Shown: one piece after another, positions 7,280 to 16,083 of the stretch | How the letters are laid out: every line of letters begins with the position of its first letter | How positions within the stretch are numbered: position 1 is the first letter of the stretch | Assembly (NCBI RefSeq): GCF_051433195.1 | Contig: NZ_JBHMFT010000007.1 | Span: forward strand, 1-64,000 | Source of the DNA: Falsiroseomonas sp051433195 | GTDB taxonomy: Bacteria > Pseudomonadota > Alphaproteobacteria > Acetobacterales > Acetobacteraceae | Direction of reading: 5' to 3' | DNA length: 64,000 nucleotides | The notes under the pieces: generated by a model | Told to the model about the DNA's origin: nothing | The model's database searches: none | The model's input: the letters and a program-made list of their open reading frames with translations, nothing else | Position numbers and translations under genes: made by a program

Positions 7280-8716
7280 ATGGCCCCCCGCATTCCCTTC
7301 GACAACACCTATGCCCGCCTGCCGGACCGCTTCTTCGCCCGGCAGTCCCCCGTCCCGGTCGCGGCGCCACGCCTGGTCCGGCTGAACCACGCCCTGGCCG
7401 CCGATCTCGGCATCGACCCGGCGGCACTCACCGCCGAGGTCCTCGCCGGCAACACCGTGCCGGAGGGCGCGGAGCCCCTCGCCCAGGCCTATGCCGGGCA
7501 CCAGTTCGGCCATTTCACCCCGCGCCTCGGCGATGGCCGCGCGATCCTGCTCGGCGAAGTCCTCGGGCGCGACGGCCAGCGGCGCGACATCCAGCTGAAG
7601 GGCTCCGGCCCCACGCCATTCTCCCGCCACGCCGATGGCCGCGCGGCACTCGGCCCGGTGCTGCGCGAATTCCTCATCAGCGAGGCGATGGCGGCCTACG
7701 GCGTGCCCACCACCCGGTCGCTGGCCGTGGTCACCACCGGCGAGGAGGTGATGCGGGAAACGCCCCTGCCCGGCGGCGTGCTGACCCGAATCGCCGCCAG
7801 CCACATCCGCGTCGGCACCTTCCAGTTCTTCGCCGCACGCGGCGATGCCGAGGCCGTGCAGATCCTGCTCGACCACGCCATCGCCCGGCATGACCCGGAG
7901 GCCGCGGGTGCCGAACGCCCGGCGCTCGCCTTCTTCCGCGGCGTGGTGGCGCGGCAGGCGGCGCTGGTGGCGCGCTGGCTCGGGCTCGGCTTCATCCATG
8001 GCGTGATGAACACCGACAACATGGCCGTCTCCGGCGAAACCATCGACTACGGCCCCTGCGCCTTCCTCGACGCCTACGACCCCGCCACGGTGTTCAGCTC
8101 CATCGACCACGCCGGCCGCTACGCCTACGCCAACCAGCCGCGCATCGCGCAGTGGAACCTGGCGCGGCTGGCGGAGACGCTGCTGCCGCTGATGGGCGAC
8201 GGCGAGGAGGCCGCCATGCAGGCCGCCCAGGCCGCGCTGATGGAATTCGGGCCCATTTTCCAGAGCGCGTGGCTGGCCGGGATGCGGGGGAAGTTCGGCT
8301 TCGGCGCCGTGCAGGAGGATGACCCGGCCCTGATCCAGGACCTGCTGTCCCGCATGGCCGCGAACGAGGCCGACTTCACGCTGACCTTCCGCGCCCTGTC
8401 GACGGACCCCGCCGCCGCACGGGCGCTGTTCGCCGACCCCGCCGCCTTCGATGGCTTCGCGACCGCCTGGTCGGCGCGCCGGGCGCAGGGGGCGCTGGAC
8501 CCGGCGGCGATGCAGGCCACCAACCCCGCCTTCATCCCGCGCAACCACCTGGTGGAGGAGGCCATCGCCGCCGCCGTGACGCGCGACGACTTCACGGTGT
8601 TCGACACGCTGGTTGAGGTGCTGTCCCGGCCCTTCGAGGACCAGCCGGACCACCCCCGCCACGCGCTGCCGCCGAAGCCGGAGGAGCGCGTGCTGCAGAC
8701 CTTCTGCGGAACCTGA
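7280..8716 (+). CDS. selO: Protein adenylyltransferase SelO (YdiU/UPF0061)
   Basis: A 478-residue pseudokinase-fold enzyme that transfers AMP from ATP to Ser, Thr or Tyr of target proteins; the E. coli enzyme acts on redox proteins. Visible features are the nucleotide-binding lysine in QLKGSGPTPFSRHADGRAA (Lys107), the metal-binding NTDNM (Asn244 to Met248) and the DFG-equivalent DYG at Asp256. The C-terminal LQTFCGT keeps a cysteine (Cys476) near the end, at the place where some homologues have selenocysteine. Length matches the family exactly. The ATG is preceded by GAAGGAG about seven bases upstream. It reads downstream of the sigma factor, separated by the palindrome, so it may be independently transcribed. 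Confidence 0.95.
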   Translation: MAPRIPFDNTYARLPDRFFARQSPVPVAAPRLVRLNHALAADLGIDPAALTAEVLAGNTVPEGAEPLAQAYAGHQFGHFTPRLGDGRAILLGEVLGRDGQRRDIQLKGSGPTPFSRHADGRAALGPVLREFLISEAMAAYGVPTTRSLAVVTTGEEVMRETPLPGGVLTRIAASHIRVGTFQFFAARGDAEAVQILLDHAIARHDPEAAGAERPALAFFRGVVARQAALVARWLGLGFIHGVMNTDNMAVSGETIDYGPCAFLDAYDPATVFSSIDHAGRYAYANQPRIAQWNLARLAETLLPLMGDGEEAAMQAAQAALMEFGPIFQSAWLAGMRGKFGFGAVQEDDPALIQDLLSRMAANEADFTLTFRALSTDPAAARALFADPAAFDGFATAWSARRAQGALDPAAMQATNPAFIPRNHLVEEAIAAAVTRDDFTVFDTLVEVLSRPFEDQPDHPRHALPPKPEERVLQTFCGT

Positions 8717-8718
8717 GT

Positions 8719-9468
8719 TCAGCCCAGCTTCACGCGCACCACGCGGCCGTCGCCGGGCTGGGTCATCGCTAGGTGGTACAGCAGGGCGCGGATCGTCATG
8801 GCGACCGCCAGCATCTCGCCGCCCTCCTCCACCGCGATGGAAGTGATGACGTTCCACTGGACGAAGGCCGCTTCCTCCCCGGACTCGGCGACAAGGCCGG
8901 CCTCGACCAGTTCCATGCCGATGGCGCAGGCGAGGAACAGCACGGCGGCACTCGCCAGCCACCATTTCGTGCTGGGTGGCAGGCGCAGCCAGAAGGGCAG
9001 CAGGATCAGCATGCAGACGACCGCGAGGATCCCGAAGGGGATCACCCAGACATAGTACAGCATGCCGTCTTCCGCCTGGCGGTCGCCAAGGTGGTTGACG
9101 ATCTCATGCAGGGCTGTCGCTTCGTCCACCGCCATGTACACCAGCAGCACGGTGATGAAGGCCCAGGCGCGTCCGTCGCGAGAGGCAAGGCCGCCCTCGA
9201 CCCGCGACAGCACCGCAGCGACGACGCCGGCGGCCAGCAGCATGACGGCGGAGAAGAAGGCGGGGATGCTGGCTTCGGTGAACAGTTGGAACCGTTTGCT
9301 AAGCCCCATCATGTAGTCGCGCCCGGTCTCGAGATGGACCCAGGAAACCGCGAGGTGCGCCAGCAGGAGTAGGATGATGACGGCACACTGCCAGAAAAAG
9401 ACCCTCGACGGATCGATCTCGATACGGCTTCTAGTCTGGAAATCAAGTGAATCATACCGAGTTTGCAT
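8719..9468 (-). CDS. Uncharacterised multi-pass membrane protein
   Basis: No family recognised. The 249-residue product has about six hydrophobic segments: FFWQCAVIILLLLAHLAVSW, FFSAVMLLAAGVVAAVL, FITVLLVYMAVDEA, VWVIPFGILAVVCMLILLPF, WWLASAAVLFLACAIGMEL and a weaker C-terminal one. Acidic and histidine residues sit at segment ends (VDEATALHEIVNH, VEEGGEMLA), a pattern also seen in metal-binding membrane proteins, though this is only suggestive. The ATG at 9468 is chosen; the frame extends to a GTG at 9513 but the extra 15 codons have low GC at third positions. No clear ribosome binding site is visible for either. It converges with selO, with only two bases between the stops. Confidence 0.7.
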   Translation of the reverse strand: MQTRYDSLDFQTRSRIEIDPSRVFFWQCAVIILLLLAHLAVSWVHLETGRDYMMGLSKRFQLFTEASIPAFFSAVMLLAAGVVAAVLSRVEGGLASRDGRAWAFITVLLVYMAVDEATALHEIVNHLGDRQAEDGMLYYVWVIPFGILAVVCMLILLPFWLRLPPSTKWWLASAAVLFLACAIGMELVEAGLVAESGEEAAFVQWNVITSIAVEEGGEMLAVAMTIRALLYHLAMTQPGDGRVVRVKLG

Positions 9469-9694
9469 GTCACTTGCAGGGCTGAAACCAGGATTCAACT
9501 GACCAATCTCCACCGGTTTGCATACATTCGCGCTCCATTACTTATTCGTTCTGGATGGCAGCGACATGACGGCTGGTTTAGTCTTAAAACTGCAATTCGG
9601 CATTCGCTGATTTGTCACAAGGGCTTGTGGCCTGCCGGTGCCAGGGTCGAAGCTTCCGGACGAAGCAAGGGGACCACGGCATGGGATCGCGGGA

Positions 9695-10981
9695 ATGACG
9701 CCGGTGCGGCTGCGCCAGGCCTGGGCCGACCTGATGGCGTCGTTCTGGCTGCGACCCTCCGCCATGACCCTTTTCGCCATAGTTTTGGCGATCGGGCTGA
9801 TCAGCGCGGAGGGCGTCGTCCAGCTGCCGGACTGGCTGGGCGACTGGGTCTATGCCGGCGGGACGGCCGGGGCGCGGGATGTGCTGGGCTCCGTCGCGGG
9901 GGCCACCATCGGCGTCGCCGGCACCACCTTTTCCATCACCGTCGCGGCGCTGACGCTCGCATCGAACCAGATGGGTCCACGGCTGCTGCGCAACTTCACC
10001 CGCGACCCGGGCAACCAGTATGCGCTGGGCGCCTTCCTGGCGACCTTCGCCTATTCGCTGGTGGCGCTGCGGTCCGTGCATGAGGCGGAGGAAGGCGCCT
10101 TCGTCCCGCAACTGGCGGTGTCCGTCGGGCTGCTGATGGCCTTCGGCTGCGTCGGCGTGCTGATCTGGTTCCTGCACCATGTCGCCACCTCCATCAGCGT
10201 GGACCGTGTCGTGGCGCTGGTGCACCGCGACCTGACGGCGGCGCTGGAACAGGTGGCCGGCGATGCGGCGGATCTGCCGCCGGAGCCCCGCCCCGGCGGG
10301 CCGACCGCCCTCCTCACCGCCTCCGCCAGCGGCTACCTGCGCGTGCTGGACGAGGACAGGCTGGCGGATTGGGCGGCGGGGCAGGACGCCGTGCTGTGGC
10401 TCAGCCTGCGCCCCGGCGATTTCGTCTTCGCCGGAACCGAGGTGGCGGAGGTGGTGCCGGCCCACCTGCGGGCGGAAGCGCAGGACCTGCTCGGCCAGGC
10501 GCTGTCGCTCGGCGATGCCCGCAGCGTCGAGCAGGACCTGGAATTCGCGGTGCGGCAACTGGTGGAAATCGCGCTCCGCGCCCTGTCCCCCGGCATCAAC
10601 GACCCGTTCACCGCCATTGCCGTGCTGGACCGGCTGGGCGCGGCCTTGTGCGACCTCGCCGGGCGGTCGTTGCCCTCGACCCAGGTGCAGCGGGAGGGCC
10701 GCACCCGCCTGGTCCGGCCGGTGACGGATTATCCCGGCCTGGTCGACGCCATGTTCCACATGCTGCGCCAGGCCGCACCGACGCAGCCCGCGGTGGTCAT
10801 CCGGCTGCTGGAGGTGCTGGCTGCCGTCGCCAAGGTGGAACGCGACCCGGCGCGCCGGGCGGTGCTGCGTGGGCACATGGACCTGGCGCGGGATGCCGGT
10901 TTCGACGGAAGCCAGGACGCCGCGGCACGCCAGGCGCTGGTCGCGCGGCACGCCGCGGCGCTGGCGCTGCTGCGCGGCTGA
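9695..10981 (+). CDS. DUF2254 family membrane protein
   Basis: A 428-residue predicted inner-membrane protein. Four hydrophobic segments fill the first 170 residues (for example LFAIVLAIGLISAEGVVQL, VAGATIGVAGTTFSITVAAL and LLMAFGCVGVLIWFLHHVAT), followed by a long soluble C-terminal part with a DPFTAIAVLDRLG motif (in the ALSPGINDPFTA stretch). This order and the GTTFSITVAALTLASNQMGP block fit the DUF2254 family, whose function is not established. The start is taken at the ATG at 9695 rather than the upstream GTG of the longer frame, whose codons are not typical. The upstream 170 bp is noticeably AT-richer than average and likely holds the promoter. Confidence 0.85.
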   Translation: MTPVRLRQAWADLMASFWLRPSAMTLFAIVLAIGLISAEGVVQLPDWLGDWVYAGGTAGARDVLGSVAGATIGVAGTTFSITVAALTLASNQMGPRLLRNFTRDPGNQYALGAFLATFAYSLVALRSVHEAEEGAFVPQLAVSVGLLMAFGCVGVLIWFLHHVATSISVDRVVALVHRDLTAALEQVAGDAADLPPEPRPGGPTALLTASASGYLRVLDEDRLADWAAGQDAVLWLSLRPGDFVFAGTEVAEVVPAHLRAEAQDLLGQALSLGDARSVEQDLEFAVRQLVEIALRALSPGINDPFTAIAVLDRLGAALCDLAGRSLPSTQVQREGRTRLVRPVTDYPGLVDAMFHMLRQAAPTQPAVVIRLLEVLAAVAKVERDPARRAVLRGHMDLARDAGFDGSQDAAARQALVARHAAALALLRG

Positions 10982-10984
10982 GTG

Positions 10985-11713
10985 CTACGCGACCGGGCGC
11001 GCCTGCGGCCGCAGCGCGAGCGCCAGCCCGGCGCCGAGCACCAGCACGAACAGCAGCCCGCCCGGCACCCACATCAGCAACCCGCCGAGCTGCTGGTCCT
11101 CGAGCGGCGTGAAGCCCCAGGGCAGCGTCACATCCGGCGCGTGCACGGCGTAAAGCGGCCGCGGCGCGAAGGTCAGCAGCGCGCCGAGCACGCCCATCTG
11201 GATCGCCGTCGCCAAAGCCGCGACGGCGGTGCCGAGCGGCCGTGTGGGGCCGTGCCGCACGAGAGCCGCCCAGAACCAAGTGGCGGAGACGGCCAGCGAC
11301 AGGTGCATCAGCCAATAGGCGATGCCGTCCCCGGCGAAGGTCGCGGCGTAGGGCCCCGGCAGGTGCCAGAGCCACAGCAGCACCGCGAAGCCCACCGCCG
11401 GCAGCGCCACGCCGCCCAGCCGCACCAGGCGCAGCCGCGTCGCCGCCATCGCCAGCAGCGGCGCCGCCGCCAGCACCACCACCAGGTGCTGCGTCACCCG
11501 CACGCTGAACAGGGCGACGGACAGGCTGCACAAGGGGGAAACCAGCGCCACCGCCAGCATCCCCCAGCCGGCCAGCGACCATCCGGCCTCCCGCCGCCCC
11601 AGACACAGGCTGCCGGCAGCGCCGGCCAGCAGCACGGCGAGCAGAACCGGATGGGTGTTCCAGGTGGCCATGCCGGGCAGCGGCGGCAGGCCGCAGAAGG
11701 GAATTTCGGTCAC
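10985..11713 (-). CDS. ctaG: Cytochrome c oxidase assembly factor, Caa3/CtaG type
   Basis: A 242-residue membrane protein with about seven transmembrane segments and the family hallmarks: a conserved histidine in VTQHLVVVLAAAPLLA, FAVLLWLWHLPGPYAATFAG, YWLMHLSLAVSATWFWAAL and the C-terminal PLEDQQLGGLLMWVPGGLLF. Proteins of this PF09678-type family help mature caa3-type oxidases, probably in copper handling. The start is GTG at 11713, supported by AGGAGG eight bases upstream; the internal ATG 14 codons later is less well placed. It follows the RND pump gene by 32 bp on the same strand, which suggests cotranscription but gives no clear functional link. No oxidase subunits are in the window. 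Confidence 0.88.
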   Translation of the reverse strand: MTEIPFCGLPPLPGMATWNTHPVLLAVLLAGAAGSLCLGRREAGWSLAGWGMLAVALVSPLCSLSVALFSVRVTQHLVVVLAAAPLLAMAATRLRLVRLGGVALPAVGFAVLLWLWHLPGPYAATFAGDGIAYWLMHLSLAVSATWFWAALVRHGPTRPLGTAVAALATAIQMGVLGALLTFAPRPLYAVHAPDVTLPWGFTPLEDQQLGGLLMWVPGGLLFVLVLGAGLALALRPQARPVA

Positions 11714-11745
11714 GCCTGCAACCTCCTGCGATCGGGGTCCATGTC

Positions 11746-14700
11746 CTATTCCGCCGGCTGCGGCGCGCCGTCGCGCTCCAGCCGCCGCAACTCCGCCGCC
11801 CGTGCCCCGGGCGCGCTGGTGAAGCGGGCCAGCAGGGCATAGGCGACCGGCACCACGAACAACGTCAGCAGGGTGCCGAGGGTCAAGCCGCCGGCGATCA
11901 CCAAGCCGATGGTGCTGCGCGATTCGGCCCCGGCCCCGGTGGCGAAGGCCAGCGGCAGCGCGCCGAGGATGCTGGCGGCCGTGGTCATCAGGATCGGGCG
12001 CAGCCGCAGTGCCGCGGCCTCCTCCGCCGCCTCGGCCGGCGCCAGGCCCTCGTCGCGCAGCTGGTTGGCGAATTCGACCAGCAGGATGCCGTTCTTGGCC
12101 ACCAGGCCGATCAGCAGCACCATGCCGATCTGGCTGTAGATGTTCACCGTCAGCCCGGCCGCCAGCAGCGTCAGCAGCCCGCCGGCCAGCGCCAGGGGGG
12201 CCGCCGTCATCACGATCAGCGGGTGCAGGAAGCTCTCGAACTGCGCCGCCAGCACCAGGAAGGTCAGCACCAGCACCAGGGCGAAGATCACCAGCACCGC
12301 CTGCCCGGTCTCCTGCAAATCGAGGCTCTCGCCGAGCCAGCGCAGCGTCGCATCGCCCGGCAGCGCCTCCGCGGCAGTGGCCTCCGTGCGGTCGATCATC
12401 GTGCCCAGCGTGGCGCCGGGCGCCAGGTTGGCGCCGATCTCGACGGCGGCCAGGCGGTCCACCCGGCGCAGCTCCCGCACCGTGCCGACCTCGCGCAACT
12501 CCACGACCGAGGACAGCGGGATCAGCTCCCCGGTGCGGGCGCGCAGATGGACGTTGCGGACATCGCCGGGCGCGGCGCGCTCCTCGGCCTCGGCGGCCAG
12601 GATCACCTCGTATTCCTCGCCGCGGTCGAGCCAGCGCGTCACCTCGCGCTCGCCGAACAGAACCCCCAGCGTGTCGCCGATCACGGCCGCATCCAGGCCC
12701 AGCGCCGAGGCGCGGTCGCGGTCGATGCGGATCTCGAGCTGCGGCTTGGTCGCCTTGTCGGAGGTATCGAGGGCGACGAGCCCGGGGATGGCGCCGGCCT
12801 CGGCCAGCATGGTGGCGCCCCACTCGCGCACCCGCTCCCGCTCCGTCCCCGCGACCGCGAAGCGGAACTGCCGGCCGCTGCGGCGCTGGCCGAGCTTGGG
12901 CGGCGCGACGGCGAAGGCACGGATGCCGGGAATCGCCGCCAGCCGCCCGCGCAGCTCCGCCACAAGGGCGGCCTGCGACACCTCGCGATCCGCCCAGGGC
13001 TTCAGGCGCAGGATGACGATGGCGCGGTTGGTCTGCGCCGCGCCGCCACGGCCGGGGGCGACGATGGAGAGGAACTCCTCCGCCGGGGCGTCATCCCCCA
13101 CGAAGGGCGCCAGCGCCGCCTCGATCTTCAGGACCGAGGCCAGCGTATCCGGATATCCGGCACCCTCCGGACCTTCGGCGATGATGAGGACGGAGCCGCG
13201 ATCCTCATCGGGCGCCAGTTCCTGCGGCAGCGCCATCCAGGCCAGCCCGCCGGCCCCGGCGAAGACCAGGCCGCCGAGCAGGACCAGCGCCGGGGCACCG
13301 AGCAGCACCCGCAGCGCGCCGCGATAGCGGTCCCGCAGCCAGTCCTGCGCGCGGAGGCTGGTGCGGGCGATCCGCCCATCCTCCTGCATCCCGGCAAAGA
13401 CCCGCGCCGACATCAGCGGCGCCAGAGTCAGCGCCGCGGCGGTGGAGAACACCACGCAGGCCGCCAGCACCACGGCGAATTCCGCGAACAGGCTGCCGAC
13501 ATTGCCCTGCAGGAAGGCCAGCGGCAGGATCACCGACAGCAGCGCGGCGGAGGAGGCGAAGACCGCGAAGCCCACCTGCCGCGTCGCCCGCACCGCCGCC
13601 AGCAGGACCGGCTCGCCCTGCTGCTGCCGCCGGCGGATGTTCTCCAGGATCACCACGGCATCGTCGACGCAGAAGCCGATGGCCAGGATCACCGCCAGGA
13701 TGGTCAGCACGTTGATGGAATACCCCAGCGCCGCCGCCACCGCGACGGCGGGGATGATGGCGGCCGGGATGGTCACCGCCGGGATCAGCGTGGCGCGCAG
13801 CGAGCCCAGGAACAGGAAGATGACCGCGATGATGATGGCGATGGTGATCGCCAGCGTCCAGGCGACGTTGGCCAGCGTCTCCCGGATGAACAGCGCCTCG
13901 TCGTAGGACAGTTGCAGGGAAACGCCCGGCGGCAGCGACGCGCCCAGCCGTTCCGCGGTCTCGGCGATGCCGGATGAGACCTCCAGCGCATTGGCGTCGG
14001 AGCGCCGCAGGATGCCGATGGCGATCGCCTCCCCGCCCCCGGCGCGGAAGGCCGAGCGGTAGTTCTCGACGCCGATCTCGACGCGCGCCACGTCGCCGAG
14101 GCGGACGCGGCCGGCGCTGGCCCCCTCCCCTTCCCGCAGCACCAGCCCGCGAAAATCCTCGACGGAGCCGAGGCGGGTCAGCGCCCGCAGCGTGAGTTCC
14201 TGTAGCCCGGTCTCCAGCCGTCCGGCCGGAACCTCCAGGTTTTCCGCCCGCAGCCGGTTCGCCACATCCACCGGCGTCAGCCCGCGCGCGGCCAGCGCCG
14301 CTTGGTCGAGCCAGACCCTCATGGCATAGCGCCGCCCGCCATAGATCTCGACGCCCGCGACCCCCGGCACGATGCCGAGCGCATCGACCAGGCGCCGCTC
14401 CGCCAGGTCGGTCAGTTCGGCGGTGTTCAGGCTGTCCGAGCGGAGCGTGAGGTACATCACCGCGTCCTCGTCGGCGGAGGCCTTCTCCACCACCGGGTCC
14501 TCGATCCCGGCCGGCAGGTCCCGGCGGGTGCCGGCGACCTTGTCGCGCACCTCCGCCGCCGCGGCATCCAGGTCGGTGCCGGTGGTCAGCTCGATGATGA
14601 TGATCGAGGTCTCGTCGCGGGTGATGGACCGGATGATGCGGATGCCGGCGATGCCGGACAGGTTGTCCTCGATGATGCGCGTCACCTCGCGCTCCACCAC

Positions 14701-14874
14701 CTCCGCCGGCGCGCCGTTGTACAGGGTGCGGACGGAGACCACCGGCGGGTCCACGTCCGGATATTCGCGGACGGACAGGGTGAAGGCGGCGCCGATGCCG
14801 ATCGCGACCAGCAGCAGGTTGAAGGCGAGCGCCAGGACCGGGCGCAGCACCGGCAGGTCGAACAGGCTTTTCAT
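11746..14874 (-). CDS. RND efflux transporter, AcrB/MexF type inner-membrane pump
   Basis: A 1042-residue RND pump of the hydrophobe/amphiphile efflux class. It shows the two-fold architecture: one N-terminal membrane helix, a large periplasmic loop, a six-helix block, a second loop (about 560-850) and a second block. The proton-relay aspartate pair of helix 4 is present in GFCVDDAVVILENIRRR. SIIIIELTTGTDLDAAAAEV and YSINVLTILAVILAIG are typical. It exchanges protons for substrate and works with the adjacent periplasmic adaptor; its start overlaps the adaptor stop (ATGA). An outer-membrane channel is not encoded nearby, so a TolC-like protein from elsewhere would be needed. The substrate is unknown. 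Confidence 0.95.
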   Translation of the reverse strand: MKSLFDLPVLRPVLALAFNLLLVAIGIGAAFTLSVREYPDVDPPVVSVRTLYNGAPAEVVEREVTRIIEDNLSGIAGIRIIRSITRDETSIIIIELTTGTDLDAAAAEVRDKVAGTRRDLPAGIEDPVVEKASADEDAVMYLTLRSDSLNTAELTDLAERRLVDALGIVPGVAGVEIYGGRRYAMRVWLDQAALAARGLTPVDVANRLRAENLEVPAGRLETGLQELTLRALTRLGSVEDFRGLVLREGEGASAGRVRLGDVARVEIGVENYRSAFRAGGGEAIAIGILRRSDANALEVSSGIAETAERLGASLPPGVSLQLSYDEALFIRETLANVAWTLAITIAIIIAVIFLFLGSLRATLIPAVTIPAAIIPAVAVAAALGYSINVLTILAVILAIGFCVDDAVVILENIRRRQQQGEPVLLAAVRATRQVGFAVFASSAALLSVILPLAFLQGNVGSLFAEFAVVLAACVVFSTAAALTLAPLMSARVFAGMQEDGRIARTSLRAQDWLRDRYRGALRVLLGAPALVLLGGLVFAGAGGLAWMALPQELAPDEDRGSVLIIAEGPEGAGYPDTLASVLKIEAALAPFVGDDAPAEEFLSIVAPGRGGAAQTNRAIVILRLKPWADREVSQAALVAELRGRLAAIPGIRAFAVAPPKLGQRRSGRQFRFAVAGTERERVREWGATMLAEAGAIPGLVALDTSDKATKPQLEIRIDRDRASALGLDAAVIGDTLGVLFGEREVTRWLDRGEEYEVILAAEAEERAAPGDVRNVHLRARTGELIPLSSVVELREVGTVRELRRVDRLAAVEIGANLAPGATLGTMIDRTEATAAEALPGDATLRWLGESLDLQETGQAVLVIFALVLVLTFLVLAAQFESFLHPLIVMTAAPLALAGGLLTLLAAGLTVNIYSQIGMVLLIGLVAKNGILLVEFANQLRDEGLAPAEAAEEAAALRLRPILMTTAASILGALPLAFATGAGAESRSTIGLVIAGGLTLGTLLTLFVVPVAYALLARFTSAPGARAAELRRLERDGAPQPAE

Positions 14875-15974
14875 CGGCGCTCGGCCACCGCGGCCGGGGC
14901 GGCGGCATCGACTCGGGCGCCGTCCTGCAACCCCTGCAGGCCTTCCAGCACCACCTGGGCGCCGGCCATCAACCCGTCCTGGATCTCCATGCGTTCCGGC
15001 AGGCGCTGGCCGATGCGGACCGGGGTGCGGCGGGCGATGCCGTCCTCGACCCGGAACACGAACTGCTCCGGCCCCTGGAGCACCACGGCGCGGGGCGGCA
15101 CCGTCACCGCCTGTTCCACCACCTCCGCCGCCACCACCACCTGCATCAGCATGCCCGGGCGCAGCGCGCGATCCGCGTTGGGCAGGCGCGCCTGGATGAT
15201 CACGGTGCGCAGCGCCGGGTCGACGCGGGGCGCCACGATGCGCACCTCGCCCTCGAACACCCGGCCCGGCAGGGCGGTGGAGGTGGCGCGGATCGCGGCG
15301 CCCTCCGCGATGCGCGCGGCTTCCTGTTCCGGCACGGCGAAGCGCAGGTCGATGGGGTCCACGGCGTCCAGCGGCACCAGCGGCGTGCCCGCCTGCACCA
15401 GCGTGCCGACGCTGACCTGCTTCAGCCCGAGGCGGCCGGCGAACGGCGCGACGATGCGCGATTGCGACAGCCGCGATTCGGCCGCCGCCACCCGCGCCTG
15501 TGCCCCGGCCAGGCGCTGGCGCAGGTCTGCCACGTCGCCGAGCGGGGCGAAGCCGCCACGGGCGAGGCGGGAGGAGCGCGACAATTGCTGTTCCAGCTCC
15601 GCCGCCTCGGCCTGTGCGGCCTGCGCCTCGGCCTCCGCAGGACCCGGATCGAGCGTGACCAGCACCTCGCCCTCGGCCACCTCGGCGCCTTCCTCGAAGC
15701 GCAGTTCCGTCACGCGCCCGGTGATCTCGGCGGCCAGCATGACGCTGCTGGTGGCGACGATGGTGCCAAGCGCACGGATCTCCCGCACCAGGGGGCCGGC
15801 TTCGGCGGTGGCGAGCACCACGGGCGTTGGTGGGGGCGCGGGTGCGTCGGCCTGCCGGTCCGGCGCGGGCCACATCAGCCAGGCCGCAAGGCCCACGGCG
15901 AGCACGGCCAGCGCGCCGCCGGCCAGGGCGAAGCGGCGACCGGCCGACGAGGCGTCACGTTGCTTGGCTGTCAT
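14871..15974 (-). CDS. RND periplasmic adaptor (membrane fusion protein)
   Basis: A 367-residue HlyD-type adaptor. A basic N-terminus and one anchor helix (ALAGGALAVLAVGLAAWLMW, about residues 15-34) are followed by a proline-rich linker, a lipoyl half-motif (GRVTELRFEEGAEVAEGE), an alpha-helical hairpin (about 115-185, rich in Ala, Gln and Arg), the second lipoyl half (IVAPFAGRLGLKQVSVG) and beta-barrel domains. It bridges the inner-membrane pump and an outer-membrane channel. The ATG at 15974 gives the expected anchor right at the N-terminus. It is the first gene of the adaptor-pump pair; the 109 bp upstream to the next stop probably contain the promoter. Confidence 0.95.
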   Translation of the reverse strand: MTAKQRDASSAGRRFALAGGALAVLAVGLAAWLMWPAPDRQADAPAPPPTPVVLATAEAGPLVREIRALGTIVATSSVMLAAEITGRVTELRFEEGAEVAEGEVLVTLDPGPAEAEAQAAQAEAAELEQQLSRSSRLARGGFAPLGDVADLRQRLAGAQARVAAAESRLSQSRIVAPFAGRLGLKQVSVGTLVQAGTPLVPLDAVDPIDLRFAVPEQEAARIAEGAAIRATSTALPGRVFEGEVRIVAPRVDPALRTVIIQARLPNADRALRPGMLMQVVVAAEVVEQAVTVPPRAVVLQGPEQFVFRVEDGIARRTPVRIGQRLPERMEIQDGLMAGAQVVLEGLQGLQDGARVDAAAPAAVAERR

Positions 15975-16083
15975 CCGCCTTGCAACGATCCCGGCGCGGC
16001 GGGAGTTGCCGGCGATCCCGCGACGGCAACAAACCGTCACAAACGGTCGAGCTGCGGCAGCATGACCTTGGCGACCCGGGCCG

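Noticed and set aside
5025..7427. 800-codon minus-strand frame across the sigma factor gene
   Set aside because: Shadow of the well-supported rpoD-family gene in another phase.
9513..9530. Short leader peptide upstream of the multi-pass membrane protein (ATG at 9527 with GGAG, 10 codons)
   Set aside because: Such short frames are common by chance; no codon bias or attenuator structure supports it.
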